DNA from: JAWKHR01 sp041394725
Lineage (GTDB): Bacteria; Acidobacteriota; Vicinamibacteria; Vicinamibacterales; SCN-69-37
Assembly (NCBI GenBank): GCA_041394725.1
Contig: JAWKHR010000033.1
Span: forward strand, 10,416 to 74,415
Direction of reading: 5' to 3'
DNA length: 64,000 bases
This document shows positions 14,602-23,679 of this stretch, one piece after another. A model generated the notes under the pieces. It ran no database searches. It was not told the DNA's origin and worked only from the letters and a program-made list of their open reading frames with translations. How positions within the stretch are numbered: the first letter of the stretch is position 1; every line of letters begins with the position of its first letter. The translations under genes were made by a program, and so were the position numbers.

Positions 14602-15968
14602 GCGCGAACGACGCGCGTGCCGGCGGCGCGGTCGTGCAGCGCCGGTCCCCGGCCGAGCAGCGCCGGCAGCAGGCCGGCGCAGGCCAGGAGGACCGACGGC
14701 ACCGACGCCGCCGATCGGACGGCGACCTGCTGCATCGTCAGGCTGCCGCCGTCGGCCTCGTCGTCGCTCGCGACGACGCGGGTGCCGGCCAGCATCTTGC
14801 CGATCGTCTGGCCGCCGGCCACGGTGAAGAGCATCAGGTAGCCCAGGGTGACGAGCAGCAGGAACGCGGCAATCGGCAGGAGCGGCAGCCGGGTGAGCAC
14901 GTCCTCGAGCGCCACGCCCGCCGTCTGCGCCGACAGCCACGTCACGGCAGCGCCGACGACGCCGAGCAGGGATACGTCGATGAGCGTCGACTCGAAGCGC
15001 GGCCAGCCCGCGATCTCGCCGGTCGGCACTGGCTGCCCGAGCGCGCGCGCCCGCTCGGCGGCGTGACGACGTTCCAGGCGTTCGAGCAGCTGCAGGTCCT
15101 CGATGAGGTCGCGGTCGAACTGGCCCGCCGGCCGCGCCGGCTTCGACACGCGGCCGGTGTCGGGCGCGCGGCGCTGCACCGAGAGCGGCGCCCGCGGCGT
15201 GTCGGGGACGGAGACGAGCGGCGCGTCCAGGTCCGCGTCCGGCTGGGGCGCCGGCGTGCCGCGGACGAACAGCGGCAGGTCCGAGGTGGGCGGAATGCTC
15301 GGACGACGCGCGGGCGGCGCGAGCGGCTGGTCCACCGTCGCACGGGCCGCGGCCGCCGGCAGGTCGTCTGGCCGCCTCAGGGGCGTGTTGGCCGGATCGA
15401 ATCCCGGCGGCGCCGCGGGCCGCGACGGCGCGTCGGTCCCCTCGGTGGCGTCGGGCCGGGACGAGACGGCGGGCCGGGACGGCTGGGCGGCGCGGGCCGG
15501 CGCCGAGGGCACGGGCGTCACGATGCGCATCGGACCGGGCCTCGGTGCATCGATCGTGTCGATCGAGCGGGCCGCGGGTGCCTCGACCGGTGCGTCGGCC
15601 TCGGGTGCTGGTTCGGGCTCTGGCTGGCGGGCCACCACGTCCGGGACCGCCTCGGGCGGGGTTTCGTGGGCCGGCGCCTCTTCTCGCTCCGACTCGAACT
15701 CCTCGGTCGGATCCAGGTGCAGGGCCGCGGCCCGCGCGGCGGCGCGACTGCCGGCGGCTCGCACGCTCGACCGCCGTTTCGGGCGCGAGACCGGCGGCTC
15801 GTCGAGCGCCGCTTCGGACGTGTAGGCCTTCAGGGCCTCCGGCGTGGGCTGATCGGCGGGCTCGGACCCCTGCACCGGCGACGGGTCGCTCAGGGCCAGG
15901 TCGTACCCGCAGTTCTTGCAGCGCGGCTCCGGCTCAAAGCTCAGGTAGTGACACTTCGGACATCTCAT
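14598..15968 (-). CDS. zinc-ribbon protein with C-terminal RDD membrane domain
   Basis: 456 residues. The N-terminus has a zinc ribbon, CPKCHY then CKNCGYDL (two CxxC knuckles, residues 3-20). About 270 residues of low-complexity Ala/Pro/Arg/Asp sequence follow. The C-terminal RDD domain (about 305-456) has WPRFESTLIDVSLLGVVGAA and FTVAGGQTIGKMLAGTRVV with three hydrophobic segments. RDD proteins are poorly characterised; some act in ion exchange. A ribbon joined to an RDD domain through a long disordered linker is unusual. It overlaps both neighbours by 4 nt. Confidence 0.75.
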   Translation of the reverse strand: MRCPKCHYLSFEPEPRCKNCGYDLALSDPSPVQGSEPADQPTPEALKAYTSEAALDEPPVSRPKRRSSVRAAGSRAAARAAALHLDPTEEFESEREEAPAHETPPEAVPDVVARQPEPEPAPEADAPVEAPAARSIDTIDAPRPGPMRIVTPVPSAPARAAQPSRPAVSSRPDATEGTDAPSRPAAPPGFDPANTPLRRPDDLPAAAARATVDQPLAPPARRPSIPPTSDLPLFVRGTPAPQPDADLDAPLVSVPDTPRAPLSVQRRAPDTGRVSKPARPAGQFDRDLIEDLQLLERLERRHAAERARALGQPVPTGEIAGWPRFESTLIDVSLLGVVGAAVTWLSAQTAGVALEDVLTRLPLLPIAAFLLLVTLGYLMLFTVAGGQTIGKMLAGTRVVASDDEADGGSLTMQQVAVRSAASVPSVLLACAGLLPALLGRGPALHDRAAGTRVVRA

Positions 15969-16777
15969 CGCGGTGGCCCACCCGGGTCCTGGCTGCTGGT
16001 CCCGACCCGGCTGGTCGCCAGCAGCAGTTGCTGAATCTCCACCCGCAGCTGGTCCGCCGTCGGGCGCGCCGGGTTCTCGGCGCCGACGCGGGCCAGGGCC
16101 TCGAGGGCCTCGGCCAGGCGTCCGCGCGTGTAGAGCGTGCGGGCCCGTACGAGCGCCGCGTCGGCCGCCGTCAGCACGGGCAGCCGAGGAGGCGGCGCCT
16201 CGGCCGGCAGCGTCTCGGTCCGCTCCGTCAGGCCGAACAGGTCGCGGGCGTCGGGACTCGAGACCGCGACGATGGCGAGCATGCCGGCGACGATGGGCAG
16301 GATCAGGAGCAGCGCGGCGCGCCGGCGCCGGGGCCAGGACCAGCCCGGCACGGATTCGTTGGGCGCCGTCCGCGCCGCGCCGGCCGCGACCGAGGCCGCG
16401 TGCGCGCGCTCCAGCCGTTCGAGCCGGGCGCGCACCGCCGAGACCGATTCGTCCTCGCCGGTCGTCGCCACGGCCTCCGACAGCAGGTCGCGCGCGGCGG
16501 CCGTCCGGCCCTGGCGGAGCATTTCCTGGCTCGCCTGCAGCAGTTCGTCGCCGCGGCGCTGGCGCTCGGCCATCGCCGTCCGGGCCCGATCGATGTAGGC
16601 GCGCGCGCGGGCGTGCGATCGATCGAGGAACAGCACGCGCGTCCAGATGTGAATGGCCTCCTCGAAGCGGCCGGCGAAGTACCGGTCCAGGCCCTCGACG
16701 AGGAGCGCCTCGACACGACCGTCGCGACCGGTGTCGTCACCGGACGGCGTCGGATCGAGGCGTCGCAGTTCAGCCAT
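15965..16777 (-). CDS. TPR-like protein with one membrane helix
   Basis: 270 residues. Helical repeats at about 25-125 look like tetratricopeptides (GLDRYFAGRFEEAIHIWTRV, MLRQGRTAAARDLLSEAVA). A basic RRRR stretch and one membrane helix (ALLLILPIVAGMLAIVAV, about 158-178) follow, then another repeat-like helical part near the C-terminus (ARTLYTRGRLAEALEALARV). The N-terminal part is probably cytoplasmic and the C-terminal part periplasmic. First gene of its operon, from the promoter at 16795-16823. The partner is unknown; coupling to the RDD protein hints at a shared envelope role. Confidence 0.7.
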   Translation of the reverse strand: MAELRRLDPTPSGDDTGRDGRVEALLVEGLDRYFAGRFEEAIHIWTRVLFLDRSHARARAYIDRARTAMAERQRRGDELLQASQEMLRQGRTAAARDLLSEAVATTGEDESVSAVRARLERLERAHAASVAAGAARTAPNESVPGWSWPRRRRAALLLILPIVAGMLAIVAVSSPDARDLFGLTERTETLPAEAPPPRLPVLTAADAALVRARTLYTRGRLAEALEALARVGAENPARPTADQLRVEIQQLLLATSRVGTSSQDPGGPPR

Positions 16778-16794
16778 GTGTCGGGTCTCGGCGG

Positions 16795-16823
16795 ATTATA
16801 GCGACCAGTCCAGGGGAGTACAA
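16795..16823 (-). promoter_or_regulatory. strong sigma70-type promoter of the TPR-RDD-pgpA-cinA operon
   Basis: Minus-strand TTGTAC (16823-16818), exactly 17 bp, then TATAAT (16800-16795, perfect consensus). The TATAAT ends 17 nt before the ATG at 16777, leaving a leader of about 10 nt. Confidence 0.8.
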
Positions 16824-16946
16824 GAGGGTATCGCGAGGACGCCCGTGCCGTCGCCCGGGCGCGGCAGCGTCCGCGCCGTGATCGGGTGCGGCGACGCGCA
16901 CCCACGGCCGAGCCGGCGGCCTGGCGACTGTGGTAGAACTCCCGCC

Positions 16947-17840
16947 ATGGCCGTCATCGAATGCGTCCCCAACGTCAGTGAAGGCCGGCGACAGGAAGTG
17001 CTCGACGCCTGCGCGGAGGCCATCCGCCGCGCCGGCGCGCGCCTGCTCGACGTCAAGCCGGATTCGACCCACAACCGCACCGTGTTCACGTTCGCCGGCG
17101 ATCGCGACGAGGTGAAGGCCGCGGTGCTGGCGCTCTTCGACGCGGCGCTCGCCGCGATCGACCTGCGCGGGCACACCGGCGAACATCCGCGCATGGGCGC
17201 CGTCGACGTCGTCCCCTTCATCCCCATCGAGGGCGCGACGATGGCCGACTGCGTCGCGCTCGCGCGCGAGGTCGCCGCCGAGGTCTCCGGCCGTCACGCG
17301 CTGCCGGTCTTCCTCTACGAGGAGGCGGCGACCGCCCCGCACCGGCGCAACCTCGAGGACATCCGGCGCGGCGAGTTCGAGGGCCTCGCGGCCAAGATGC
17401 AGCAGCCCGAGTGGCACGCCGACTTCGGGCCCGACGCGCCGCACGCGGCCGCCGGCGCCTCGGTCATCGGCGCCCGCATGCCCCTCATCGCCTACAACAT
17501 CAACCTCGCGACCAACCGCCTCGACGTCGCGAAGAAGATCGCCGCAGCCGTCCGGCACAGTTCCGGCGGCCTGCGGTTCGTCAAGGCCATGGGCATCGAG
17601 CTGGCCGACCGCGGCATCGTGCAGGTCTCGATGAACCTCACCAACGCCGACAAGACGCCGATCTTCCGCGTGTTCGAGCTGGTCCGCCGCGAGGCCGCAC
17701 GCTACGGGGTGACCGTGCTCGAAAGCGAGATCGTCGGCCTCGTGCCCCAGGCGGCACTGCTCGCCTCGGCGGCCTGGTACCTCCAGCTCGAGGGCTTCAG
17801 CGCCGACCAGGTGCTCGAGAACCAGCTGCGCAACGCGTGA
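16947..17840 (+). CDS. ftcD: glutamate formimidoyltransferase (FTCD N-terminal type)
   Basis: 297 residues, the length of a stand-alone formiminotransferase without the cyclodeaminase domain. Seen: CVPNVSEGRR at the start, DSTHNRTVFTF, GEHPRMGAVDVVPFIP and IGARMPLIAYNINLAT. The family moves a formimino group from formiminoglutamate to tetrahydrofolate in histidine degradation and one-carbon metabolism. No hut gene is nearby. The ATG follows a weak TAGAAC (-10-like) by 7 nt. It converges on ntrX. Confidence 0.92.
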   Translation: MAVIECVPNVSEGRRQEVLDACAEAIRRAGARLLDVKPDSTHNRTVFTFAGDRDEVKAAVLALFDAALAAIDLRGHTGEHPRMGAVDVVPFIPIEGATMADCVALAREVAAEVSGRHALPVFLYEEAATAPHRRNLEDIRRGEFEGLAAKMQQPEWHADFGPDAPHAAAGASVIGARMPLIAYNINLATNRLDVAKKIAAAVRHSSGGLRFVKAMGIELADRGIVQVSMNLTNADKTPIFRVFELVRREAARYGVTVLESEIVGLVPQAALLASAAWYLQLEGFSADQVLENQLRNA

Positions 17841-17853
17841 GGCCAGCCGGCCG

Positions 17854-19218
17854 TCAGGTCTCGACTTCGCGCTCGCGCGCCATGCCGAGCGCGCGCATCT
17901 TCTTGTAGAGATTCGACCGCTCGAGACCGAGCGCCTCGGCCGTGCGCGAGATGTTGCCGTCGAACGTCGCCAGCGCCGAGGCGATGTAGTCGCGCTCCCA
18001 CGCGTCCCGCGCCTGGAAGAGCGGCTCGACGGTGGCCGGGTGCGCGGCCGGCGCCACACCCGACGGATCGAGGAACGACAGGTCCGCGCGGGTGATCACG
18101 TCGCCGGGCACCATGATCACCAGCCGCTCGATCAGGTTCCGCAGTTCGCGGACGTTGCCCGGCCAGTGGTACGCGGTCAGCACGGCGGCGGCCTCCGGTG
18201 CGACCGTCTTCGCGCGGCGGCCATACTCGCGGCAGAACTCGGCGACGAAGTGCTCCGCCAGCCGAAGCACGTCGTCGCCGCGGTCGCGGAGCGGCGGCAC
18301 CGACATCGGGATCACGTTCAGCCGGAAGTAGAGATCCTCGCGAAACCGGCCCTGGCGCAGTTCCTCGGTCAGATCCTTGTTCGTCGCCGCGATCACCCGG
18401 ACGTCCACCCGGACGCTCCCCTGCCCGCCCACCGGGTCCACGACCTGCTCCTGCAGCGCCCGCAGGACCTTCGCCTGCGTCTTCAGGCTCATGTCGCCGA
18501 CCTCGTCGAGGAACAGCGTGCCGCCCGACGCCATCTCGAACCGGCCGCGCCGATCCGCCACCGCGCCGGTGAACGCGCCACGCGCGTGCCCGAACAGTTC
18601 CGACTCGATCAGTTCCTCCGGAATGGCCGCGCAGTTGACCTCGACGAACGGCCCCGCCCGGCGCCGGCTGAGCATGTGGACCTGCCGGGCCACGAGCTCC
18701 TTGCCGGTGCCGTTCTCGCCGGAGATCAGAACGCGGCCGTTGGTCGGCGCCGCCATCGCGATCTGCTCGCGCAGCCGCGCCATGCTGGGGCTCTCGCCGA
18801 TGATGACCAGGCGGCCATCGACGCGCGCGCGGAGCGCGCGGTTCTCGACCTCGAGCCGGCGCTGCCGGAGCGCGTTGCGCACCACGAGCACCGTCTTCTC
18901 GAGCGACAGCGGCTTCTCGATGAAGTCGAACGCCCCCAGCTTCGTCGCGCGGACCGCGGCCTCGACGCTGGCATGCCCCGAAATCATGATGACCTGCGCG
19001 TCCACGCGGCGGTCGCGCAGGCGCTCCAGCGTGTCGAGGCCGTCCACGCCGGGCAGCCAGATGTCGAGCAGGATGACGTCGTAGGCCTGCCGCGTGACCC
19101 GCTCGAGGCAGGCTTCGCCGCTGTCGGCCGTCTCCACGGCGTACCCCTCGTCACGCAGCACCGCCCCCAGCGACGCGCGGACGCCCGTTTCGTCGTCGAC
19201 CAGCAGGATGGACGCCAT
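17854..19218 (-). CDS. ntrX: sigma54-dependent response regulator, NtrX/NtrC family
   Basis: 454 residues. The receiver (1-120) has LVDDE and the phospho-acceptor in DVILLDIWLPGVDG. The AAA+ domain (about 138-370) has GENGTGKELVARQVH (Walker A) and GAFTGA, the loop that touches sigma54, so activation of RpoN promoters is likely. A Fis-type HTH ends the protein (GNISRTAEALGLERSNLYKK). It lies 9 nt after the histidine kinase gene. Membership in NtrYX is inferred from that kinase and the upstream DUF4390 gene. Confidence 0.92.
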   Translation of the reverse strand: MASILLVDDETGVRASLGAVLRDEGYAVETADSGEACLERVTRQAYDVILLDIWLPGVDGLDTLERLRDRRVDAQVIMISGHASVEAAVRATKLGAFDFIEKPLSLEKTVLVVRNALRQRRLEVENRALRARVDGRLVIIGESPSMARLREQIAMAAPTNGRVLISGENGTGKELVARQVHMLSRRRAGPFVEVNCAAIPEELIESELFGHARGAFTGAVADRRGRFEMASGGTLFLDEVGDMSLKTQAKVLRALQEQVVDPVGGQGSVRVDVRVIAATNKDLTEELRQGRFREDLYFRLNVIPMSVPPLRDRGDDVLRLAEHFVAEFCREYGRRAKTVAPEAAAVLTAYHWPGNVRELRNLIERLVIMVPGDVITRADLSFLDPSGVAPAAHPATVEPLFQARDAWERDYIASALATFDGNISRTAEALGLERSNLYKKMRALGMAREREVET

Positions 19219-19227
19219 CGATCTCGA

Positions 19228-21555
19228 TCAGGCCGCCGGCAGCTCCACGGTGAACGTCGTGCCCGACGGCCGGGCCTCCCCGGCCTCGATCGCGCCGCCG
19301 TGCTCGACGACGATGCGCCGCACGATGGCCAGGCCGAGGCCGCTGCCCCGCCCTTTCGTGGAGTAGTACGGCATGAACAGTTTGTCACGGTCGGCCGGCG
19401 GCACGCCCGGGCCGTTGTCGGTCACGGTGAGCCGCACGAGGCCGGCCTGCGCGTCGTGGCGGGTCCGCACGCCGATGGTCGGCGGGCTGCCGTCGGGCCG
19501 CGTCGGCGCCTGCGCGCCGCCCAGCGCCTCCACGGCGTTGTCCACCAGGTTCAGGATGACCTGGCGGATCTGTTCGCCGTCGAACCGTACCGGGGGCAGC
19601 GCCGCGTCGAGGTCCCGATCCACGTGCAGGCTGCCCTGCTGCAGCACGCCCGCGTACAGCCGCAGGGCATCGTCGACGAGGCGGTTGAGGTCGCCCGGCA
19701 CCATGCGCGGGCCCCGGAGGCGGGCGAACTGCGCGAACTCGTCCACCAGCCCCTTGAGCGCCTCCACCTCGCCGATGATGGCCTCGGTGCACTCGTGGAC
19801 GAGGGCCTGCGTCGCCGGCGGCACGGGCACGCCCGTCCCGGCGAGGTGCCGGCGCAACCGCTCGGCCGACAGCTGAATCGGCGTCAGCGGGTTCTTGATC
19901 TCATGTGCCAGCCGCCTGGCGACGTCCCGCCAGGCCGCGACCCGCTGTGCCCGGATGAGCGCCGTCACGTCGTCGAGCACGAGTACGGCGCCCTCGCGTC
20001 GCGCGCCTTCGCCGCGCAGCACGGTCGCCGTCGCGGCGAGGTGCACCTCGCGGTCCTCCCGGGCGAGGGTGATCTCCTGGACGAGGCCGCCCGGGTCGGT
20101 CTGCTCGGCCGCGGCGACCAGCGGGCGAAGGGGCTGCAGGTCCTCGCGCGCGCAGACGGCGACGACCGGCTGGCCGACGACCCGATCGTCGAGGCCCAGC
20201 AGCCGCTCCGCCGCGCCGTTGACCGTGGAGATGCGCCCGTCGGCGTCGAGCGAGATGACACCGGTCGCCGCACGCTCGAGGATCGTCTCGATGTAGCGCC
20301 GGCGCGCGTCCACCTCGACGTTGGTGCGTTCCAGCGCCTGGCGCGACTCCTCGAGCCGCGACCGGCTCGTCCGCAGCTCGGCCGCCATCATGTTGAACGC
20401 CTCGACCAGCGACCCGAGTTCGTCGATGCTCTCGGGTTCGAGGCGGAAGTCCAGCTGCCCGGCGCCGATCGCCCGCGCGCCGTCGGCCAGCTGCTGGACG
20501 GGCCGGGTGATCCGCTTGGCCAGGTAGAGACCCATCCACGTCGCGCCAATGAGGATGAGCAGCGTGACCGCGAGAAAGATCGACAGGTTGACGCCCTGGA
20601 TGGGCCCCTTCAGGACACGGAGCGCCTGGTAGCGCTGGTAGGCCTCGCTCGCGGCGTGCGCGGCGGCGTTGACGTCGGGCCGCAGGTACTGCGAGACGAC
20701 GACGGCGCCGATCATCCCGCCGTCGGGCCCGGGAATGGGCTCGGCCGCGCGCACCAGCACGCCGCCGCCGTCCAGCGGATCCTGCGTCGTCTCGGTGCGG
20801 CCGGACCGGATCGAGATCGCCGCCAGCCGGTCGGCGGCCGCGCGGACGTGGTCGCGCGGCAGCGAGTCGGCCTCCTTGGCCATGAGGAACACGGCCTCGG
20901 GCGTCGCGCCGGGGGCCGACGTCGCGACGCCGTACAGCTCGACCATGCCGTACGGCAGCGTGGACAGCTCCGCGTCGAGCGGCGGACCGAGCGTCGTCGT
21001 GTCCTGGGCGAGGACCGCCGGCACCGGCAGCGTGCGCGTCAGGCGCGCCGCGCGCAGCACCATCGTGTCCTGCCGCTCCTGGAAGTAGCGGCTCGCGATG
21101 AAGTTGCCCGCGTCGAGCACCTCGGTGACCGGCTCGGAGAACCAGCGCGCGGCCGTGTTGCTGATGATCTCGCTGCCGCTGATGAGCACGAGCAGCGCCG
21201 GCACGATCGTCATCGCGAGAAGGGCGCCGACGAGCTTCGCGCGGAAGCGCGCGAACGGCGCCGCCTGGCGCTGCTCGACCCAGAGCTTGAGCAGGTTGCG
21301 CGCGAGCACGAACGTGAGCGCGAGGATGAGCGCGATGTCCACCGCGACGAGCGGATACAGGAGCACGTCGGCGAGCACCGGCAGGGCGATCTGGCTCGTG
21401 CTCTCGGCCAGCCAGAACAGCCCGGCCAGCAGCACGACGAGGACGATGCCCGCCACGGTGAGGACGCGCGGGTTGTCGAGCGGGCGGCGGCGCACCTCGC
21501 CCGGCGGCGACGTGCCGGCCTCCGGCGTGAGCAGGGTCGCGGGGCCGTCGCTCAC
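19228..21555 (-). CDS. ntrY: NtrY-like membrane sensor histidine kinase
   Basis: 775 residues. N-terminal membrane helices (VLTVAGIVLVVLLAGLFWL and more to about 140), a periplasmic or extracytoplasmic region, a helix near 345, HAMP, PAS (about 420-530), the phospho-acceptor RRLAHEIKNPLTPIQLSAER, and an ATPase domain with LILNLVDNAVEAL and GRGSGLGLAIVRRIV. The start GTG at 21555 forms a GTGA overlap with the DUF4390 stop. NtrY/NtrX pairs respond to nitrogen, redox or envelope cues; the signal here is unknown. Confidence 0.92.
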   Translation of the reverse strand: MSDGPATLLTPEAGTSPPGEVRRRPLDNPRVLTVAGIVLVVLLAGLFWLAESTSQIALPVLADVLLYPLVAVDIALILALTFVLARNLLKLWVEQRQAAPFARFRAKLVGALLAMTIVPALLVLISGSEIISNTAARWFSEPVTEVLDAGNFIASRYFQERQDTMVLRAARLTRTLPVPAVLAQDTTTLGPPLDAELSTLPYGMVELYGVATSAPGATPEAVFLMAKEADSLPRDHVRAAADRLAAISIRSGRTETTQDPLDGGGVLVRAAEPIPGPDGGMIGAVVVSQYLRPDVNAAAHAASEAYQRYQALRVLKGPIQGVNLSIFLAVTLLILIGATWMGLYLAKRITRPVQQLADGARAIGAGQLDFRLEPESIDELGSLVEAFNMMAAELRTSRSRLEESRQALERTNVEVDARRRYIETILERAATGVISLDADGRISTVNGAAERLLGLDDRVVGQPVVAVCAREDLQPLRPLVAAAEQTDPGGLVQEITLAREDREVHLAATATVLRGEGARREGAVLVLDDVTALIRAQRVAAWRDVARRLAHEIKNPLTPIQLSAERLRRHLAGTGVPVPPATQALVHECTEAIIGEVEALKGLVDEFAQFARLRGPRMVPGDLNRLVDDALRLYAGVLQQGSLHVDRDLDAALPPVRFDGEQIRQVILNLVDNAVEALGGAQAPTRPDGSPPTIGVRTRHDAQAGLVRLTVTDNGPGVPPADRDKLFMPYYSTKGRGSGLGLAIVRRIVVEHGGAIEAGEARPSGTTFTVELPAA

Positions 21556-22097
21556 TGGATGTAGGTGAACGTCGCGCGGCCCGCCCCGTCGTCCTGTCCC
21601 CAGGGCCAGAGCCACCACAACGAGAAGGACGTCCGCGGGCTGGCGTGCAGGCGCACGCGGACGTAGTAGTCGCCGTTCGGCTCGAGCGGCGCCGTCAGCT
21701 CGAGCGGCACCTTCTCGAACTCCGTCAGCAGGCCGCGGATCTCGGCGAGCTGTTCGCTGGACTTCGCGGTGACGATCTTGCCGTCGCGGGCGCGGTCCAC
21801 CTGGTACTTGCCCGTGAGCGGGTCGTACTTGGCCGAGGCGGAGACGGTCACGCGCGCGAGCGTGGGATCGAACCAGATGGCCGTCGGCCGGCGGACCTCG
21901 ACGTCGTAGGTCAGCGTGAAGAGCAGGCCGCTGCGCAGGACCTCCTCGCCCTCCGGCGTCAGCGCGTCGGCGGCCGAGAACGACGCATAGACGCGGCCGT
22001 TGTCGACGAGCGGCGTGACCTTGATTTCGGCCGCGCGGAGCGCCACGGCGGCCACCAGCCAGGCCGTCAGCAGCGCGATCGTGCTCCGGCGGGTCAT
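21552..22097 (-). CDS. DUF4390 exported protein
   Basis: 181 residues. An N-terminal signal peptide (STIALLTAWLVAAVALRAAE) precedes a beta-rich domain: FSAADALTPEGEEVLRSGLL and the Trp-rich end SFSLWWLWPWG. DUF4390 genes commonly stand directly before ntrY-like kinases, as here, so a role as accessory sensor is plausible (inference). Its ATG overlaps the nrdR stop (ATGA) and its stop overlaps the kinase start. Confidence 0.85.
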   Translation of the reverse strand: MTRRSTIALLTAWLVAAVALRAAEIKVTPLVDNGRVYASFSAADALTPEGEEVLRSGLLFTLTYDVEVRRPTAIWFDPTLARVTVSASAKYDPLTGKYQVDRARDGKIVTAKSSEQLAEIRGLLTEFEKVPLELTAPLEPNGDYYVRVRLHASPRTSFSLWWLWPWGQDDGAGRATFTYIQ

Positions 22098-22552
22098 TCC
22101 CTCGTCCTGAACAGCTCGTTCAGCTCGTGCCGGAACTCGTCCAGGTCCCGGAAGTTCCGGTAGACGGACGCGAACCGCACGAACGCGACCTTGTCGAGAT
22201 GCTTGAGCTCGCGCATGACGTACGCGCCGATGTCCTCGGTCGAAATCTCGCGCTCGGACTTCTCCTGCAGCGCCATCTCGACCTTGTCGGCGATGGCCTC
22301 GAGCGCGCCCACCCGCACGGGCCGCTTCTCGCAGGCCTTGAGCAGGCCCGCCACCAGCTTCTGGCGCTCGAACCGTTCCCGGCGGCCGTCCTTCTTGACG
22401 ACCATGTACGGGATCTCGTCGATGCGCTCGTAGCTCGTGAACCGGCGGCCGCAGTCGAGGCACTCGCGCCGCCGGCGGATCACCTCGCCCTCCTTGCTCT
22501 CGCGCGAGTCGACCACCTTGTCGCCGAGATGACCGCAGTACGGACACTTCAC
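22094..22552 (-). CDS. nrdR: transcriptional repressor NrdR
   Basis: 152 residues, the standard length. The zinc ribbon CPYCGHLGDKVVDSRESKEG with a second pair in RECLDCGRRFTSYE precedes an ATP-cone domain (VVKKDGRRERFERQKLVAGL onward). NrdR represses ribonucleotide reductase genes according to ATP/dATP. The start GTG at 22552 is fixed by the family start (VKCPYCG) and the GTGA overlap with the upstream gene. No nrd gene is in the window. Confidence 0.96.
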   Translation of the reverse strand: MKCPYCGHLGDKVVDSRESKEGEVIRRRRECLDCGRRFTSYERIDEIPYMVVKKDGRRERFERQKLVAGLLKACEKRPVRVGALEAIADKVEMALQEKSEREISTEDIGAYVMRELKHLDKVAFVRFASVYRNFRDLDEFRHELNELFRTRE

Positions 22553-23601
22553 CGCAGAGGCCCTCCGGAGTCGGCGGGGGCGCCCGTCCCGGCGTTTTCC
22601 GCCTGGAGGCCGCGCAGCCGGCCGAGCGTCAACCCATCCTGCCACATGAAGACTACCCCGAGGATGGTGACCGGGACGAACGACACCGCGTGGAGCACGA
22701 GCGCGGCCGCGCCGGCCACGTCGGGATCGGCCCCGAAGAGCCCCGTCAGGGCGAGGAGGTAGAGGTAGTGGAACCCGCCGGCCCCGCCCGGCGTCGGCGC
22801 CGCCACGCCGACCGCCAGGTAGCCCACGACGAGGAACGAGCCCACGAACGGCACCGTCAAATCAAAGGCCCACGACGTGAGCCAGATGCCGACCGCAATC
22901 GACAACCACAGCGGCAGCGACCAGGCAATCGCCAGCGCCAGGTGGCCGGGACTGCGCAGCACGCCCAGCCCCTCGGCGAACGTCTGGACGAAGGCGCCGG
23001 CCCGGCTCGCGATGACCGCGGGCAGCGGGCGCGTCAGGGCATGCGCCCAGCGGCCGAGCCGCTCCGGATGGCCGGCGCAGGCGAACAGGACGCCGAGCGC
23101 GACCACCGAGACGCCAGCCGCGATCAGCCCCGCGATCCGCACGTCCCGCCCGACGTCGGCCTGCGAGAACCAGATCGCGACGACGAACAGGAAGACGACG
23201 GTGCAGAGGTCGAGCAGGCGCTCCACGATGACCGTCGCGAAGGTCGAGGTCGCCTTCAATCGCTCGTGCCGCGCGAGCAGCAGCGGCCGCAGCACCTCGC
23301 CGACCCGGCCGGGCAGCAGAAACGTCGCCGCGAAGCCGATGACCGTCGTGCGGAAGGCAATCGACAGGCGCACCGGGCCCAGGGGCCGCAGCAGGAACCG
23401 CCACCGCACGGCGCGGAGGACGTACGTCACCATGGTCACGCCGACCGCGGCGACGATGAGCGACGGGTGCGCGCGGGTGATGGCGGCCCAGACCTCGCGC
23501 AGGTCGATGCTGGCCGCGAACAGACCCAGCAGGACCGCGGTGAGAACCACGATGAACAGCGTGTGCCAGGGGACGCGTGACCGGGACCGGGCCGTGGGCA
23601 T
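22549..23601 (-). CDS. lysylphosphatidylglycerol synthase-like membrane protein (flippase-like)
   Basis: 350 residues with about eight membrane helices (for example LFIVVLTAVLLGLFAASIDL and LIVAAVGVTMVTYVLRAVRW). Family features: GFAATFLLPGRVGEVLRPLL near residue 90 and VGVAAPTPGGAGGFHYLYLL near 268. The LPG_synthase_TM family translocates or makes lipid-linked groups, but this protein lacks the soluble transferase domain, so only a membrane role is inferred. First gene of the minus-strand run to ntrX; it diverges from the gene at 23680. Confidence 0.82.
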   Translation of the reverse strand: MPTARSRSRVPWHTLFIVVLTAVLLGLFAASIDLREVWAAITRAHPSLIVAAVGVTMVTYVLRAVRWRFLLRPLGPVRLSIAFRTTVIGFAATFLLPGRVGEVLRPLLLARHERLKATSTFATVIVERLLDLCTVVFLFVVAIWFSQADVGRDVRIAGLIAAGVSVVALGVLFACAGHPERLGRWAHALTRPLPAVIASRAGAFVQTFAEGLGVLRSPGHLALAIAWSLPLWLSIAVGIWLTSWAFDLTVPFVGSFLVVGYLAVGVAAPTPGGAGGFHYLYLLALTGLFGADPDVAGAAALVLHAVSFVPVTILGVVFMWQDGLTLGRLRGLQAENAGTGAPADSGGPLR

Positions 23602-23654
23602 GAATGAACGTGGGCCTGTGTGCCGGCACTGTGGCGGCGGGACGGCCTTGTTTC

Positions 23655-23665
23655 TACTATAAGAT
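23655..23665. promoter_or_regulatory. candidate overlapping divergent -10 elements
   Basis: TACTATAAGAT holds a plus-strand TAAGAT (23660-23665) or TACTAT (23655-23660) upstream of the gene at 23680. It also holds a minus-strand TATAGT (23661-23656) facing the gene starting at 23601. No clear -35 was found on either strand. Confidence 0.35.
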
Positions 23666-23679
23666 TGGCGGCCAAGTCG

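Noticed and set aside
18040..21564. 1174-codon open frame on the plus strand
   Set aside because: Antisense shadow of ntrX and ntrY. High GC gives long stop-free antisense frames; the composition is Arg/His/Ala-rich and no domain is visible.
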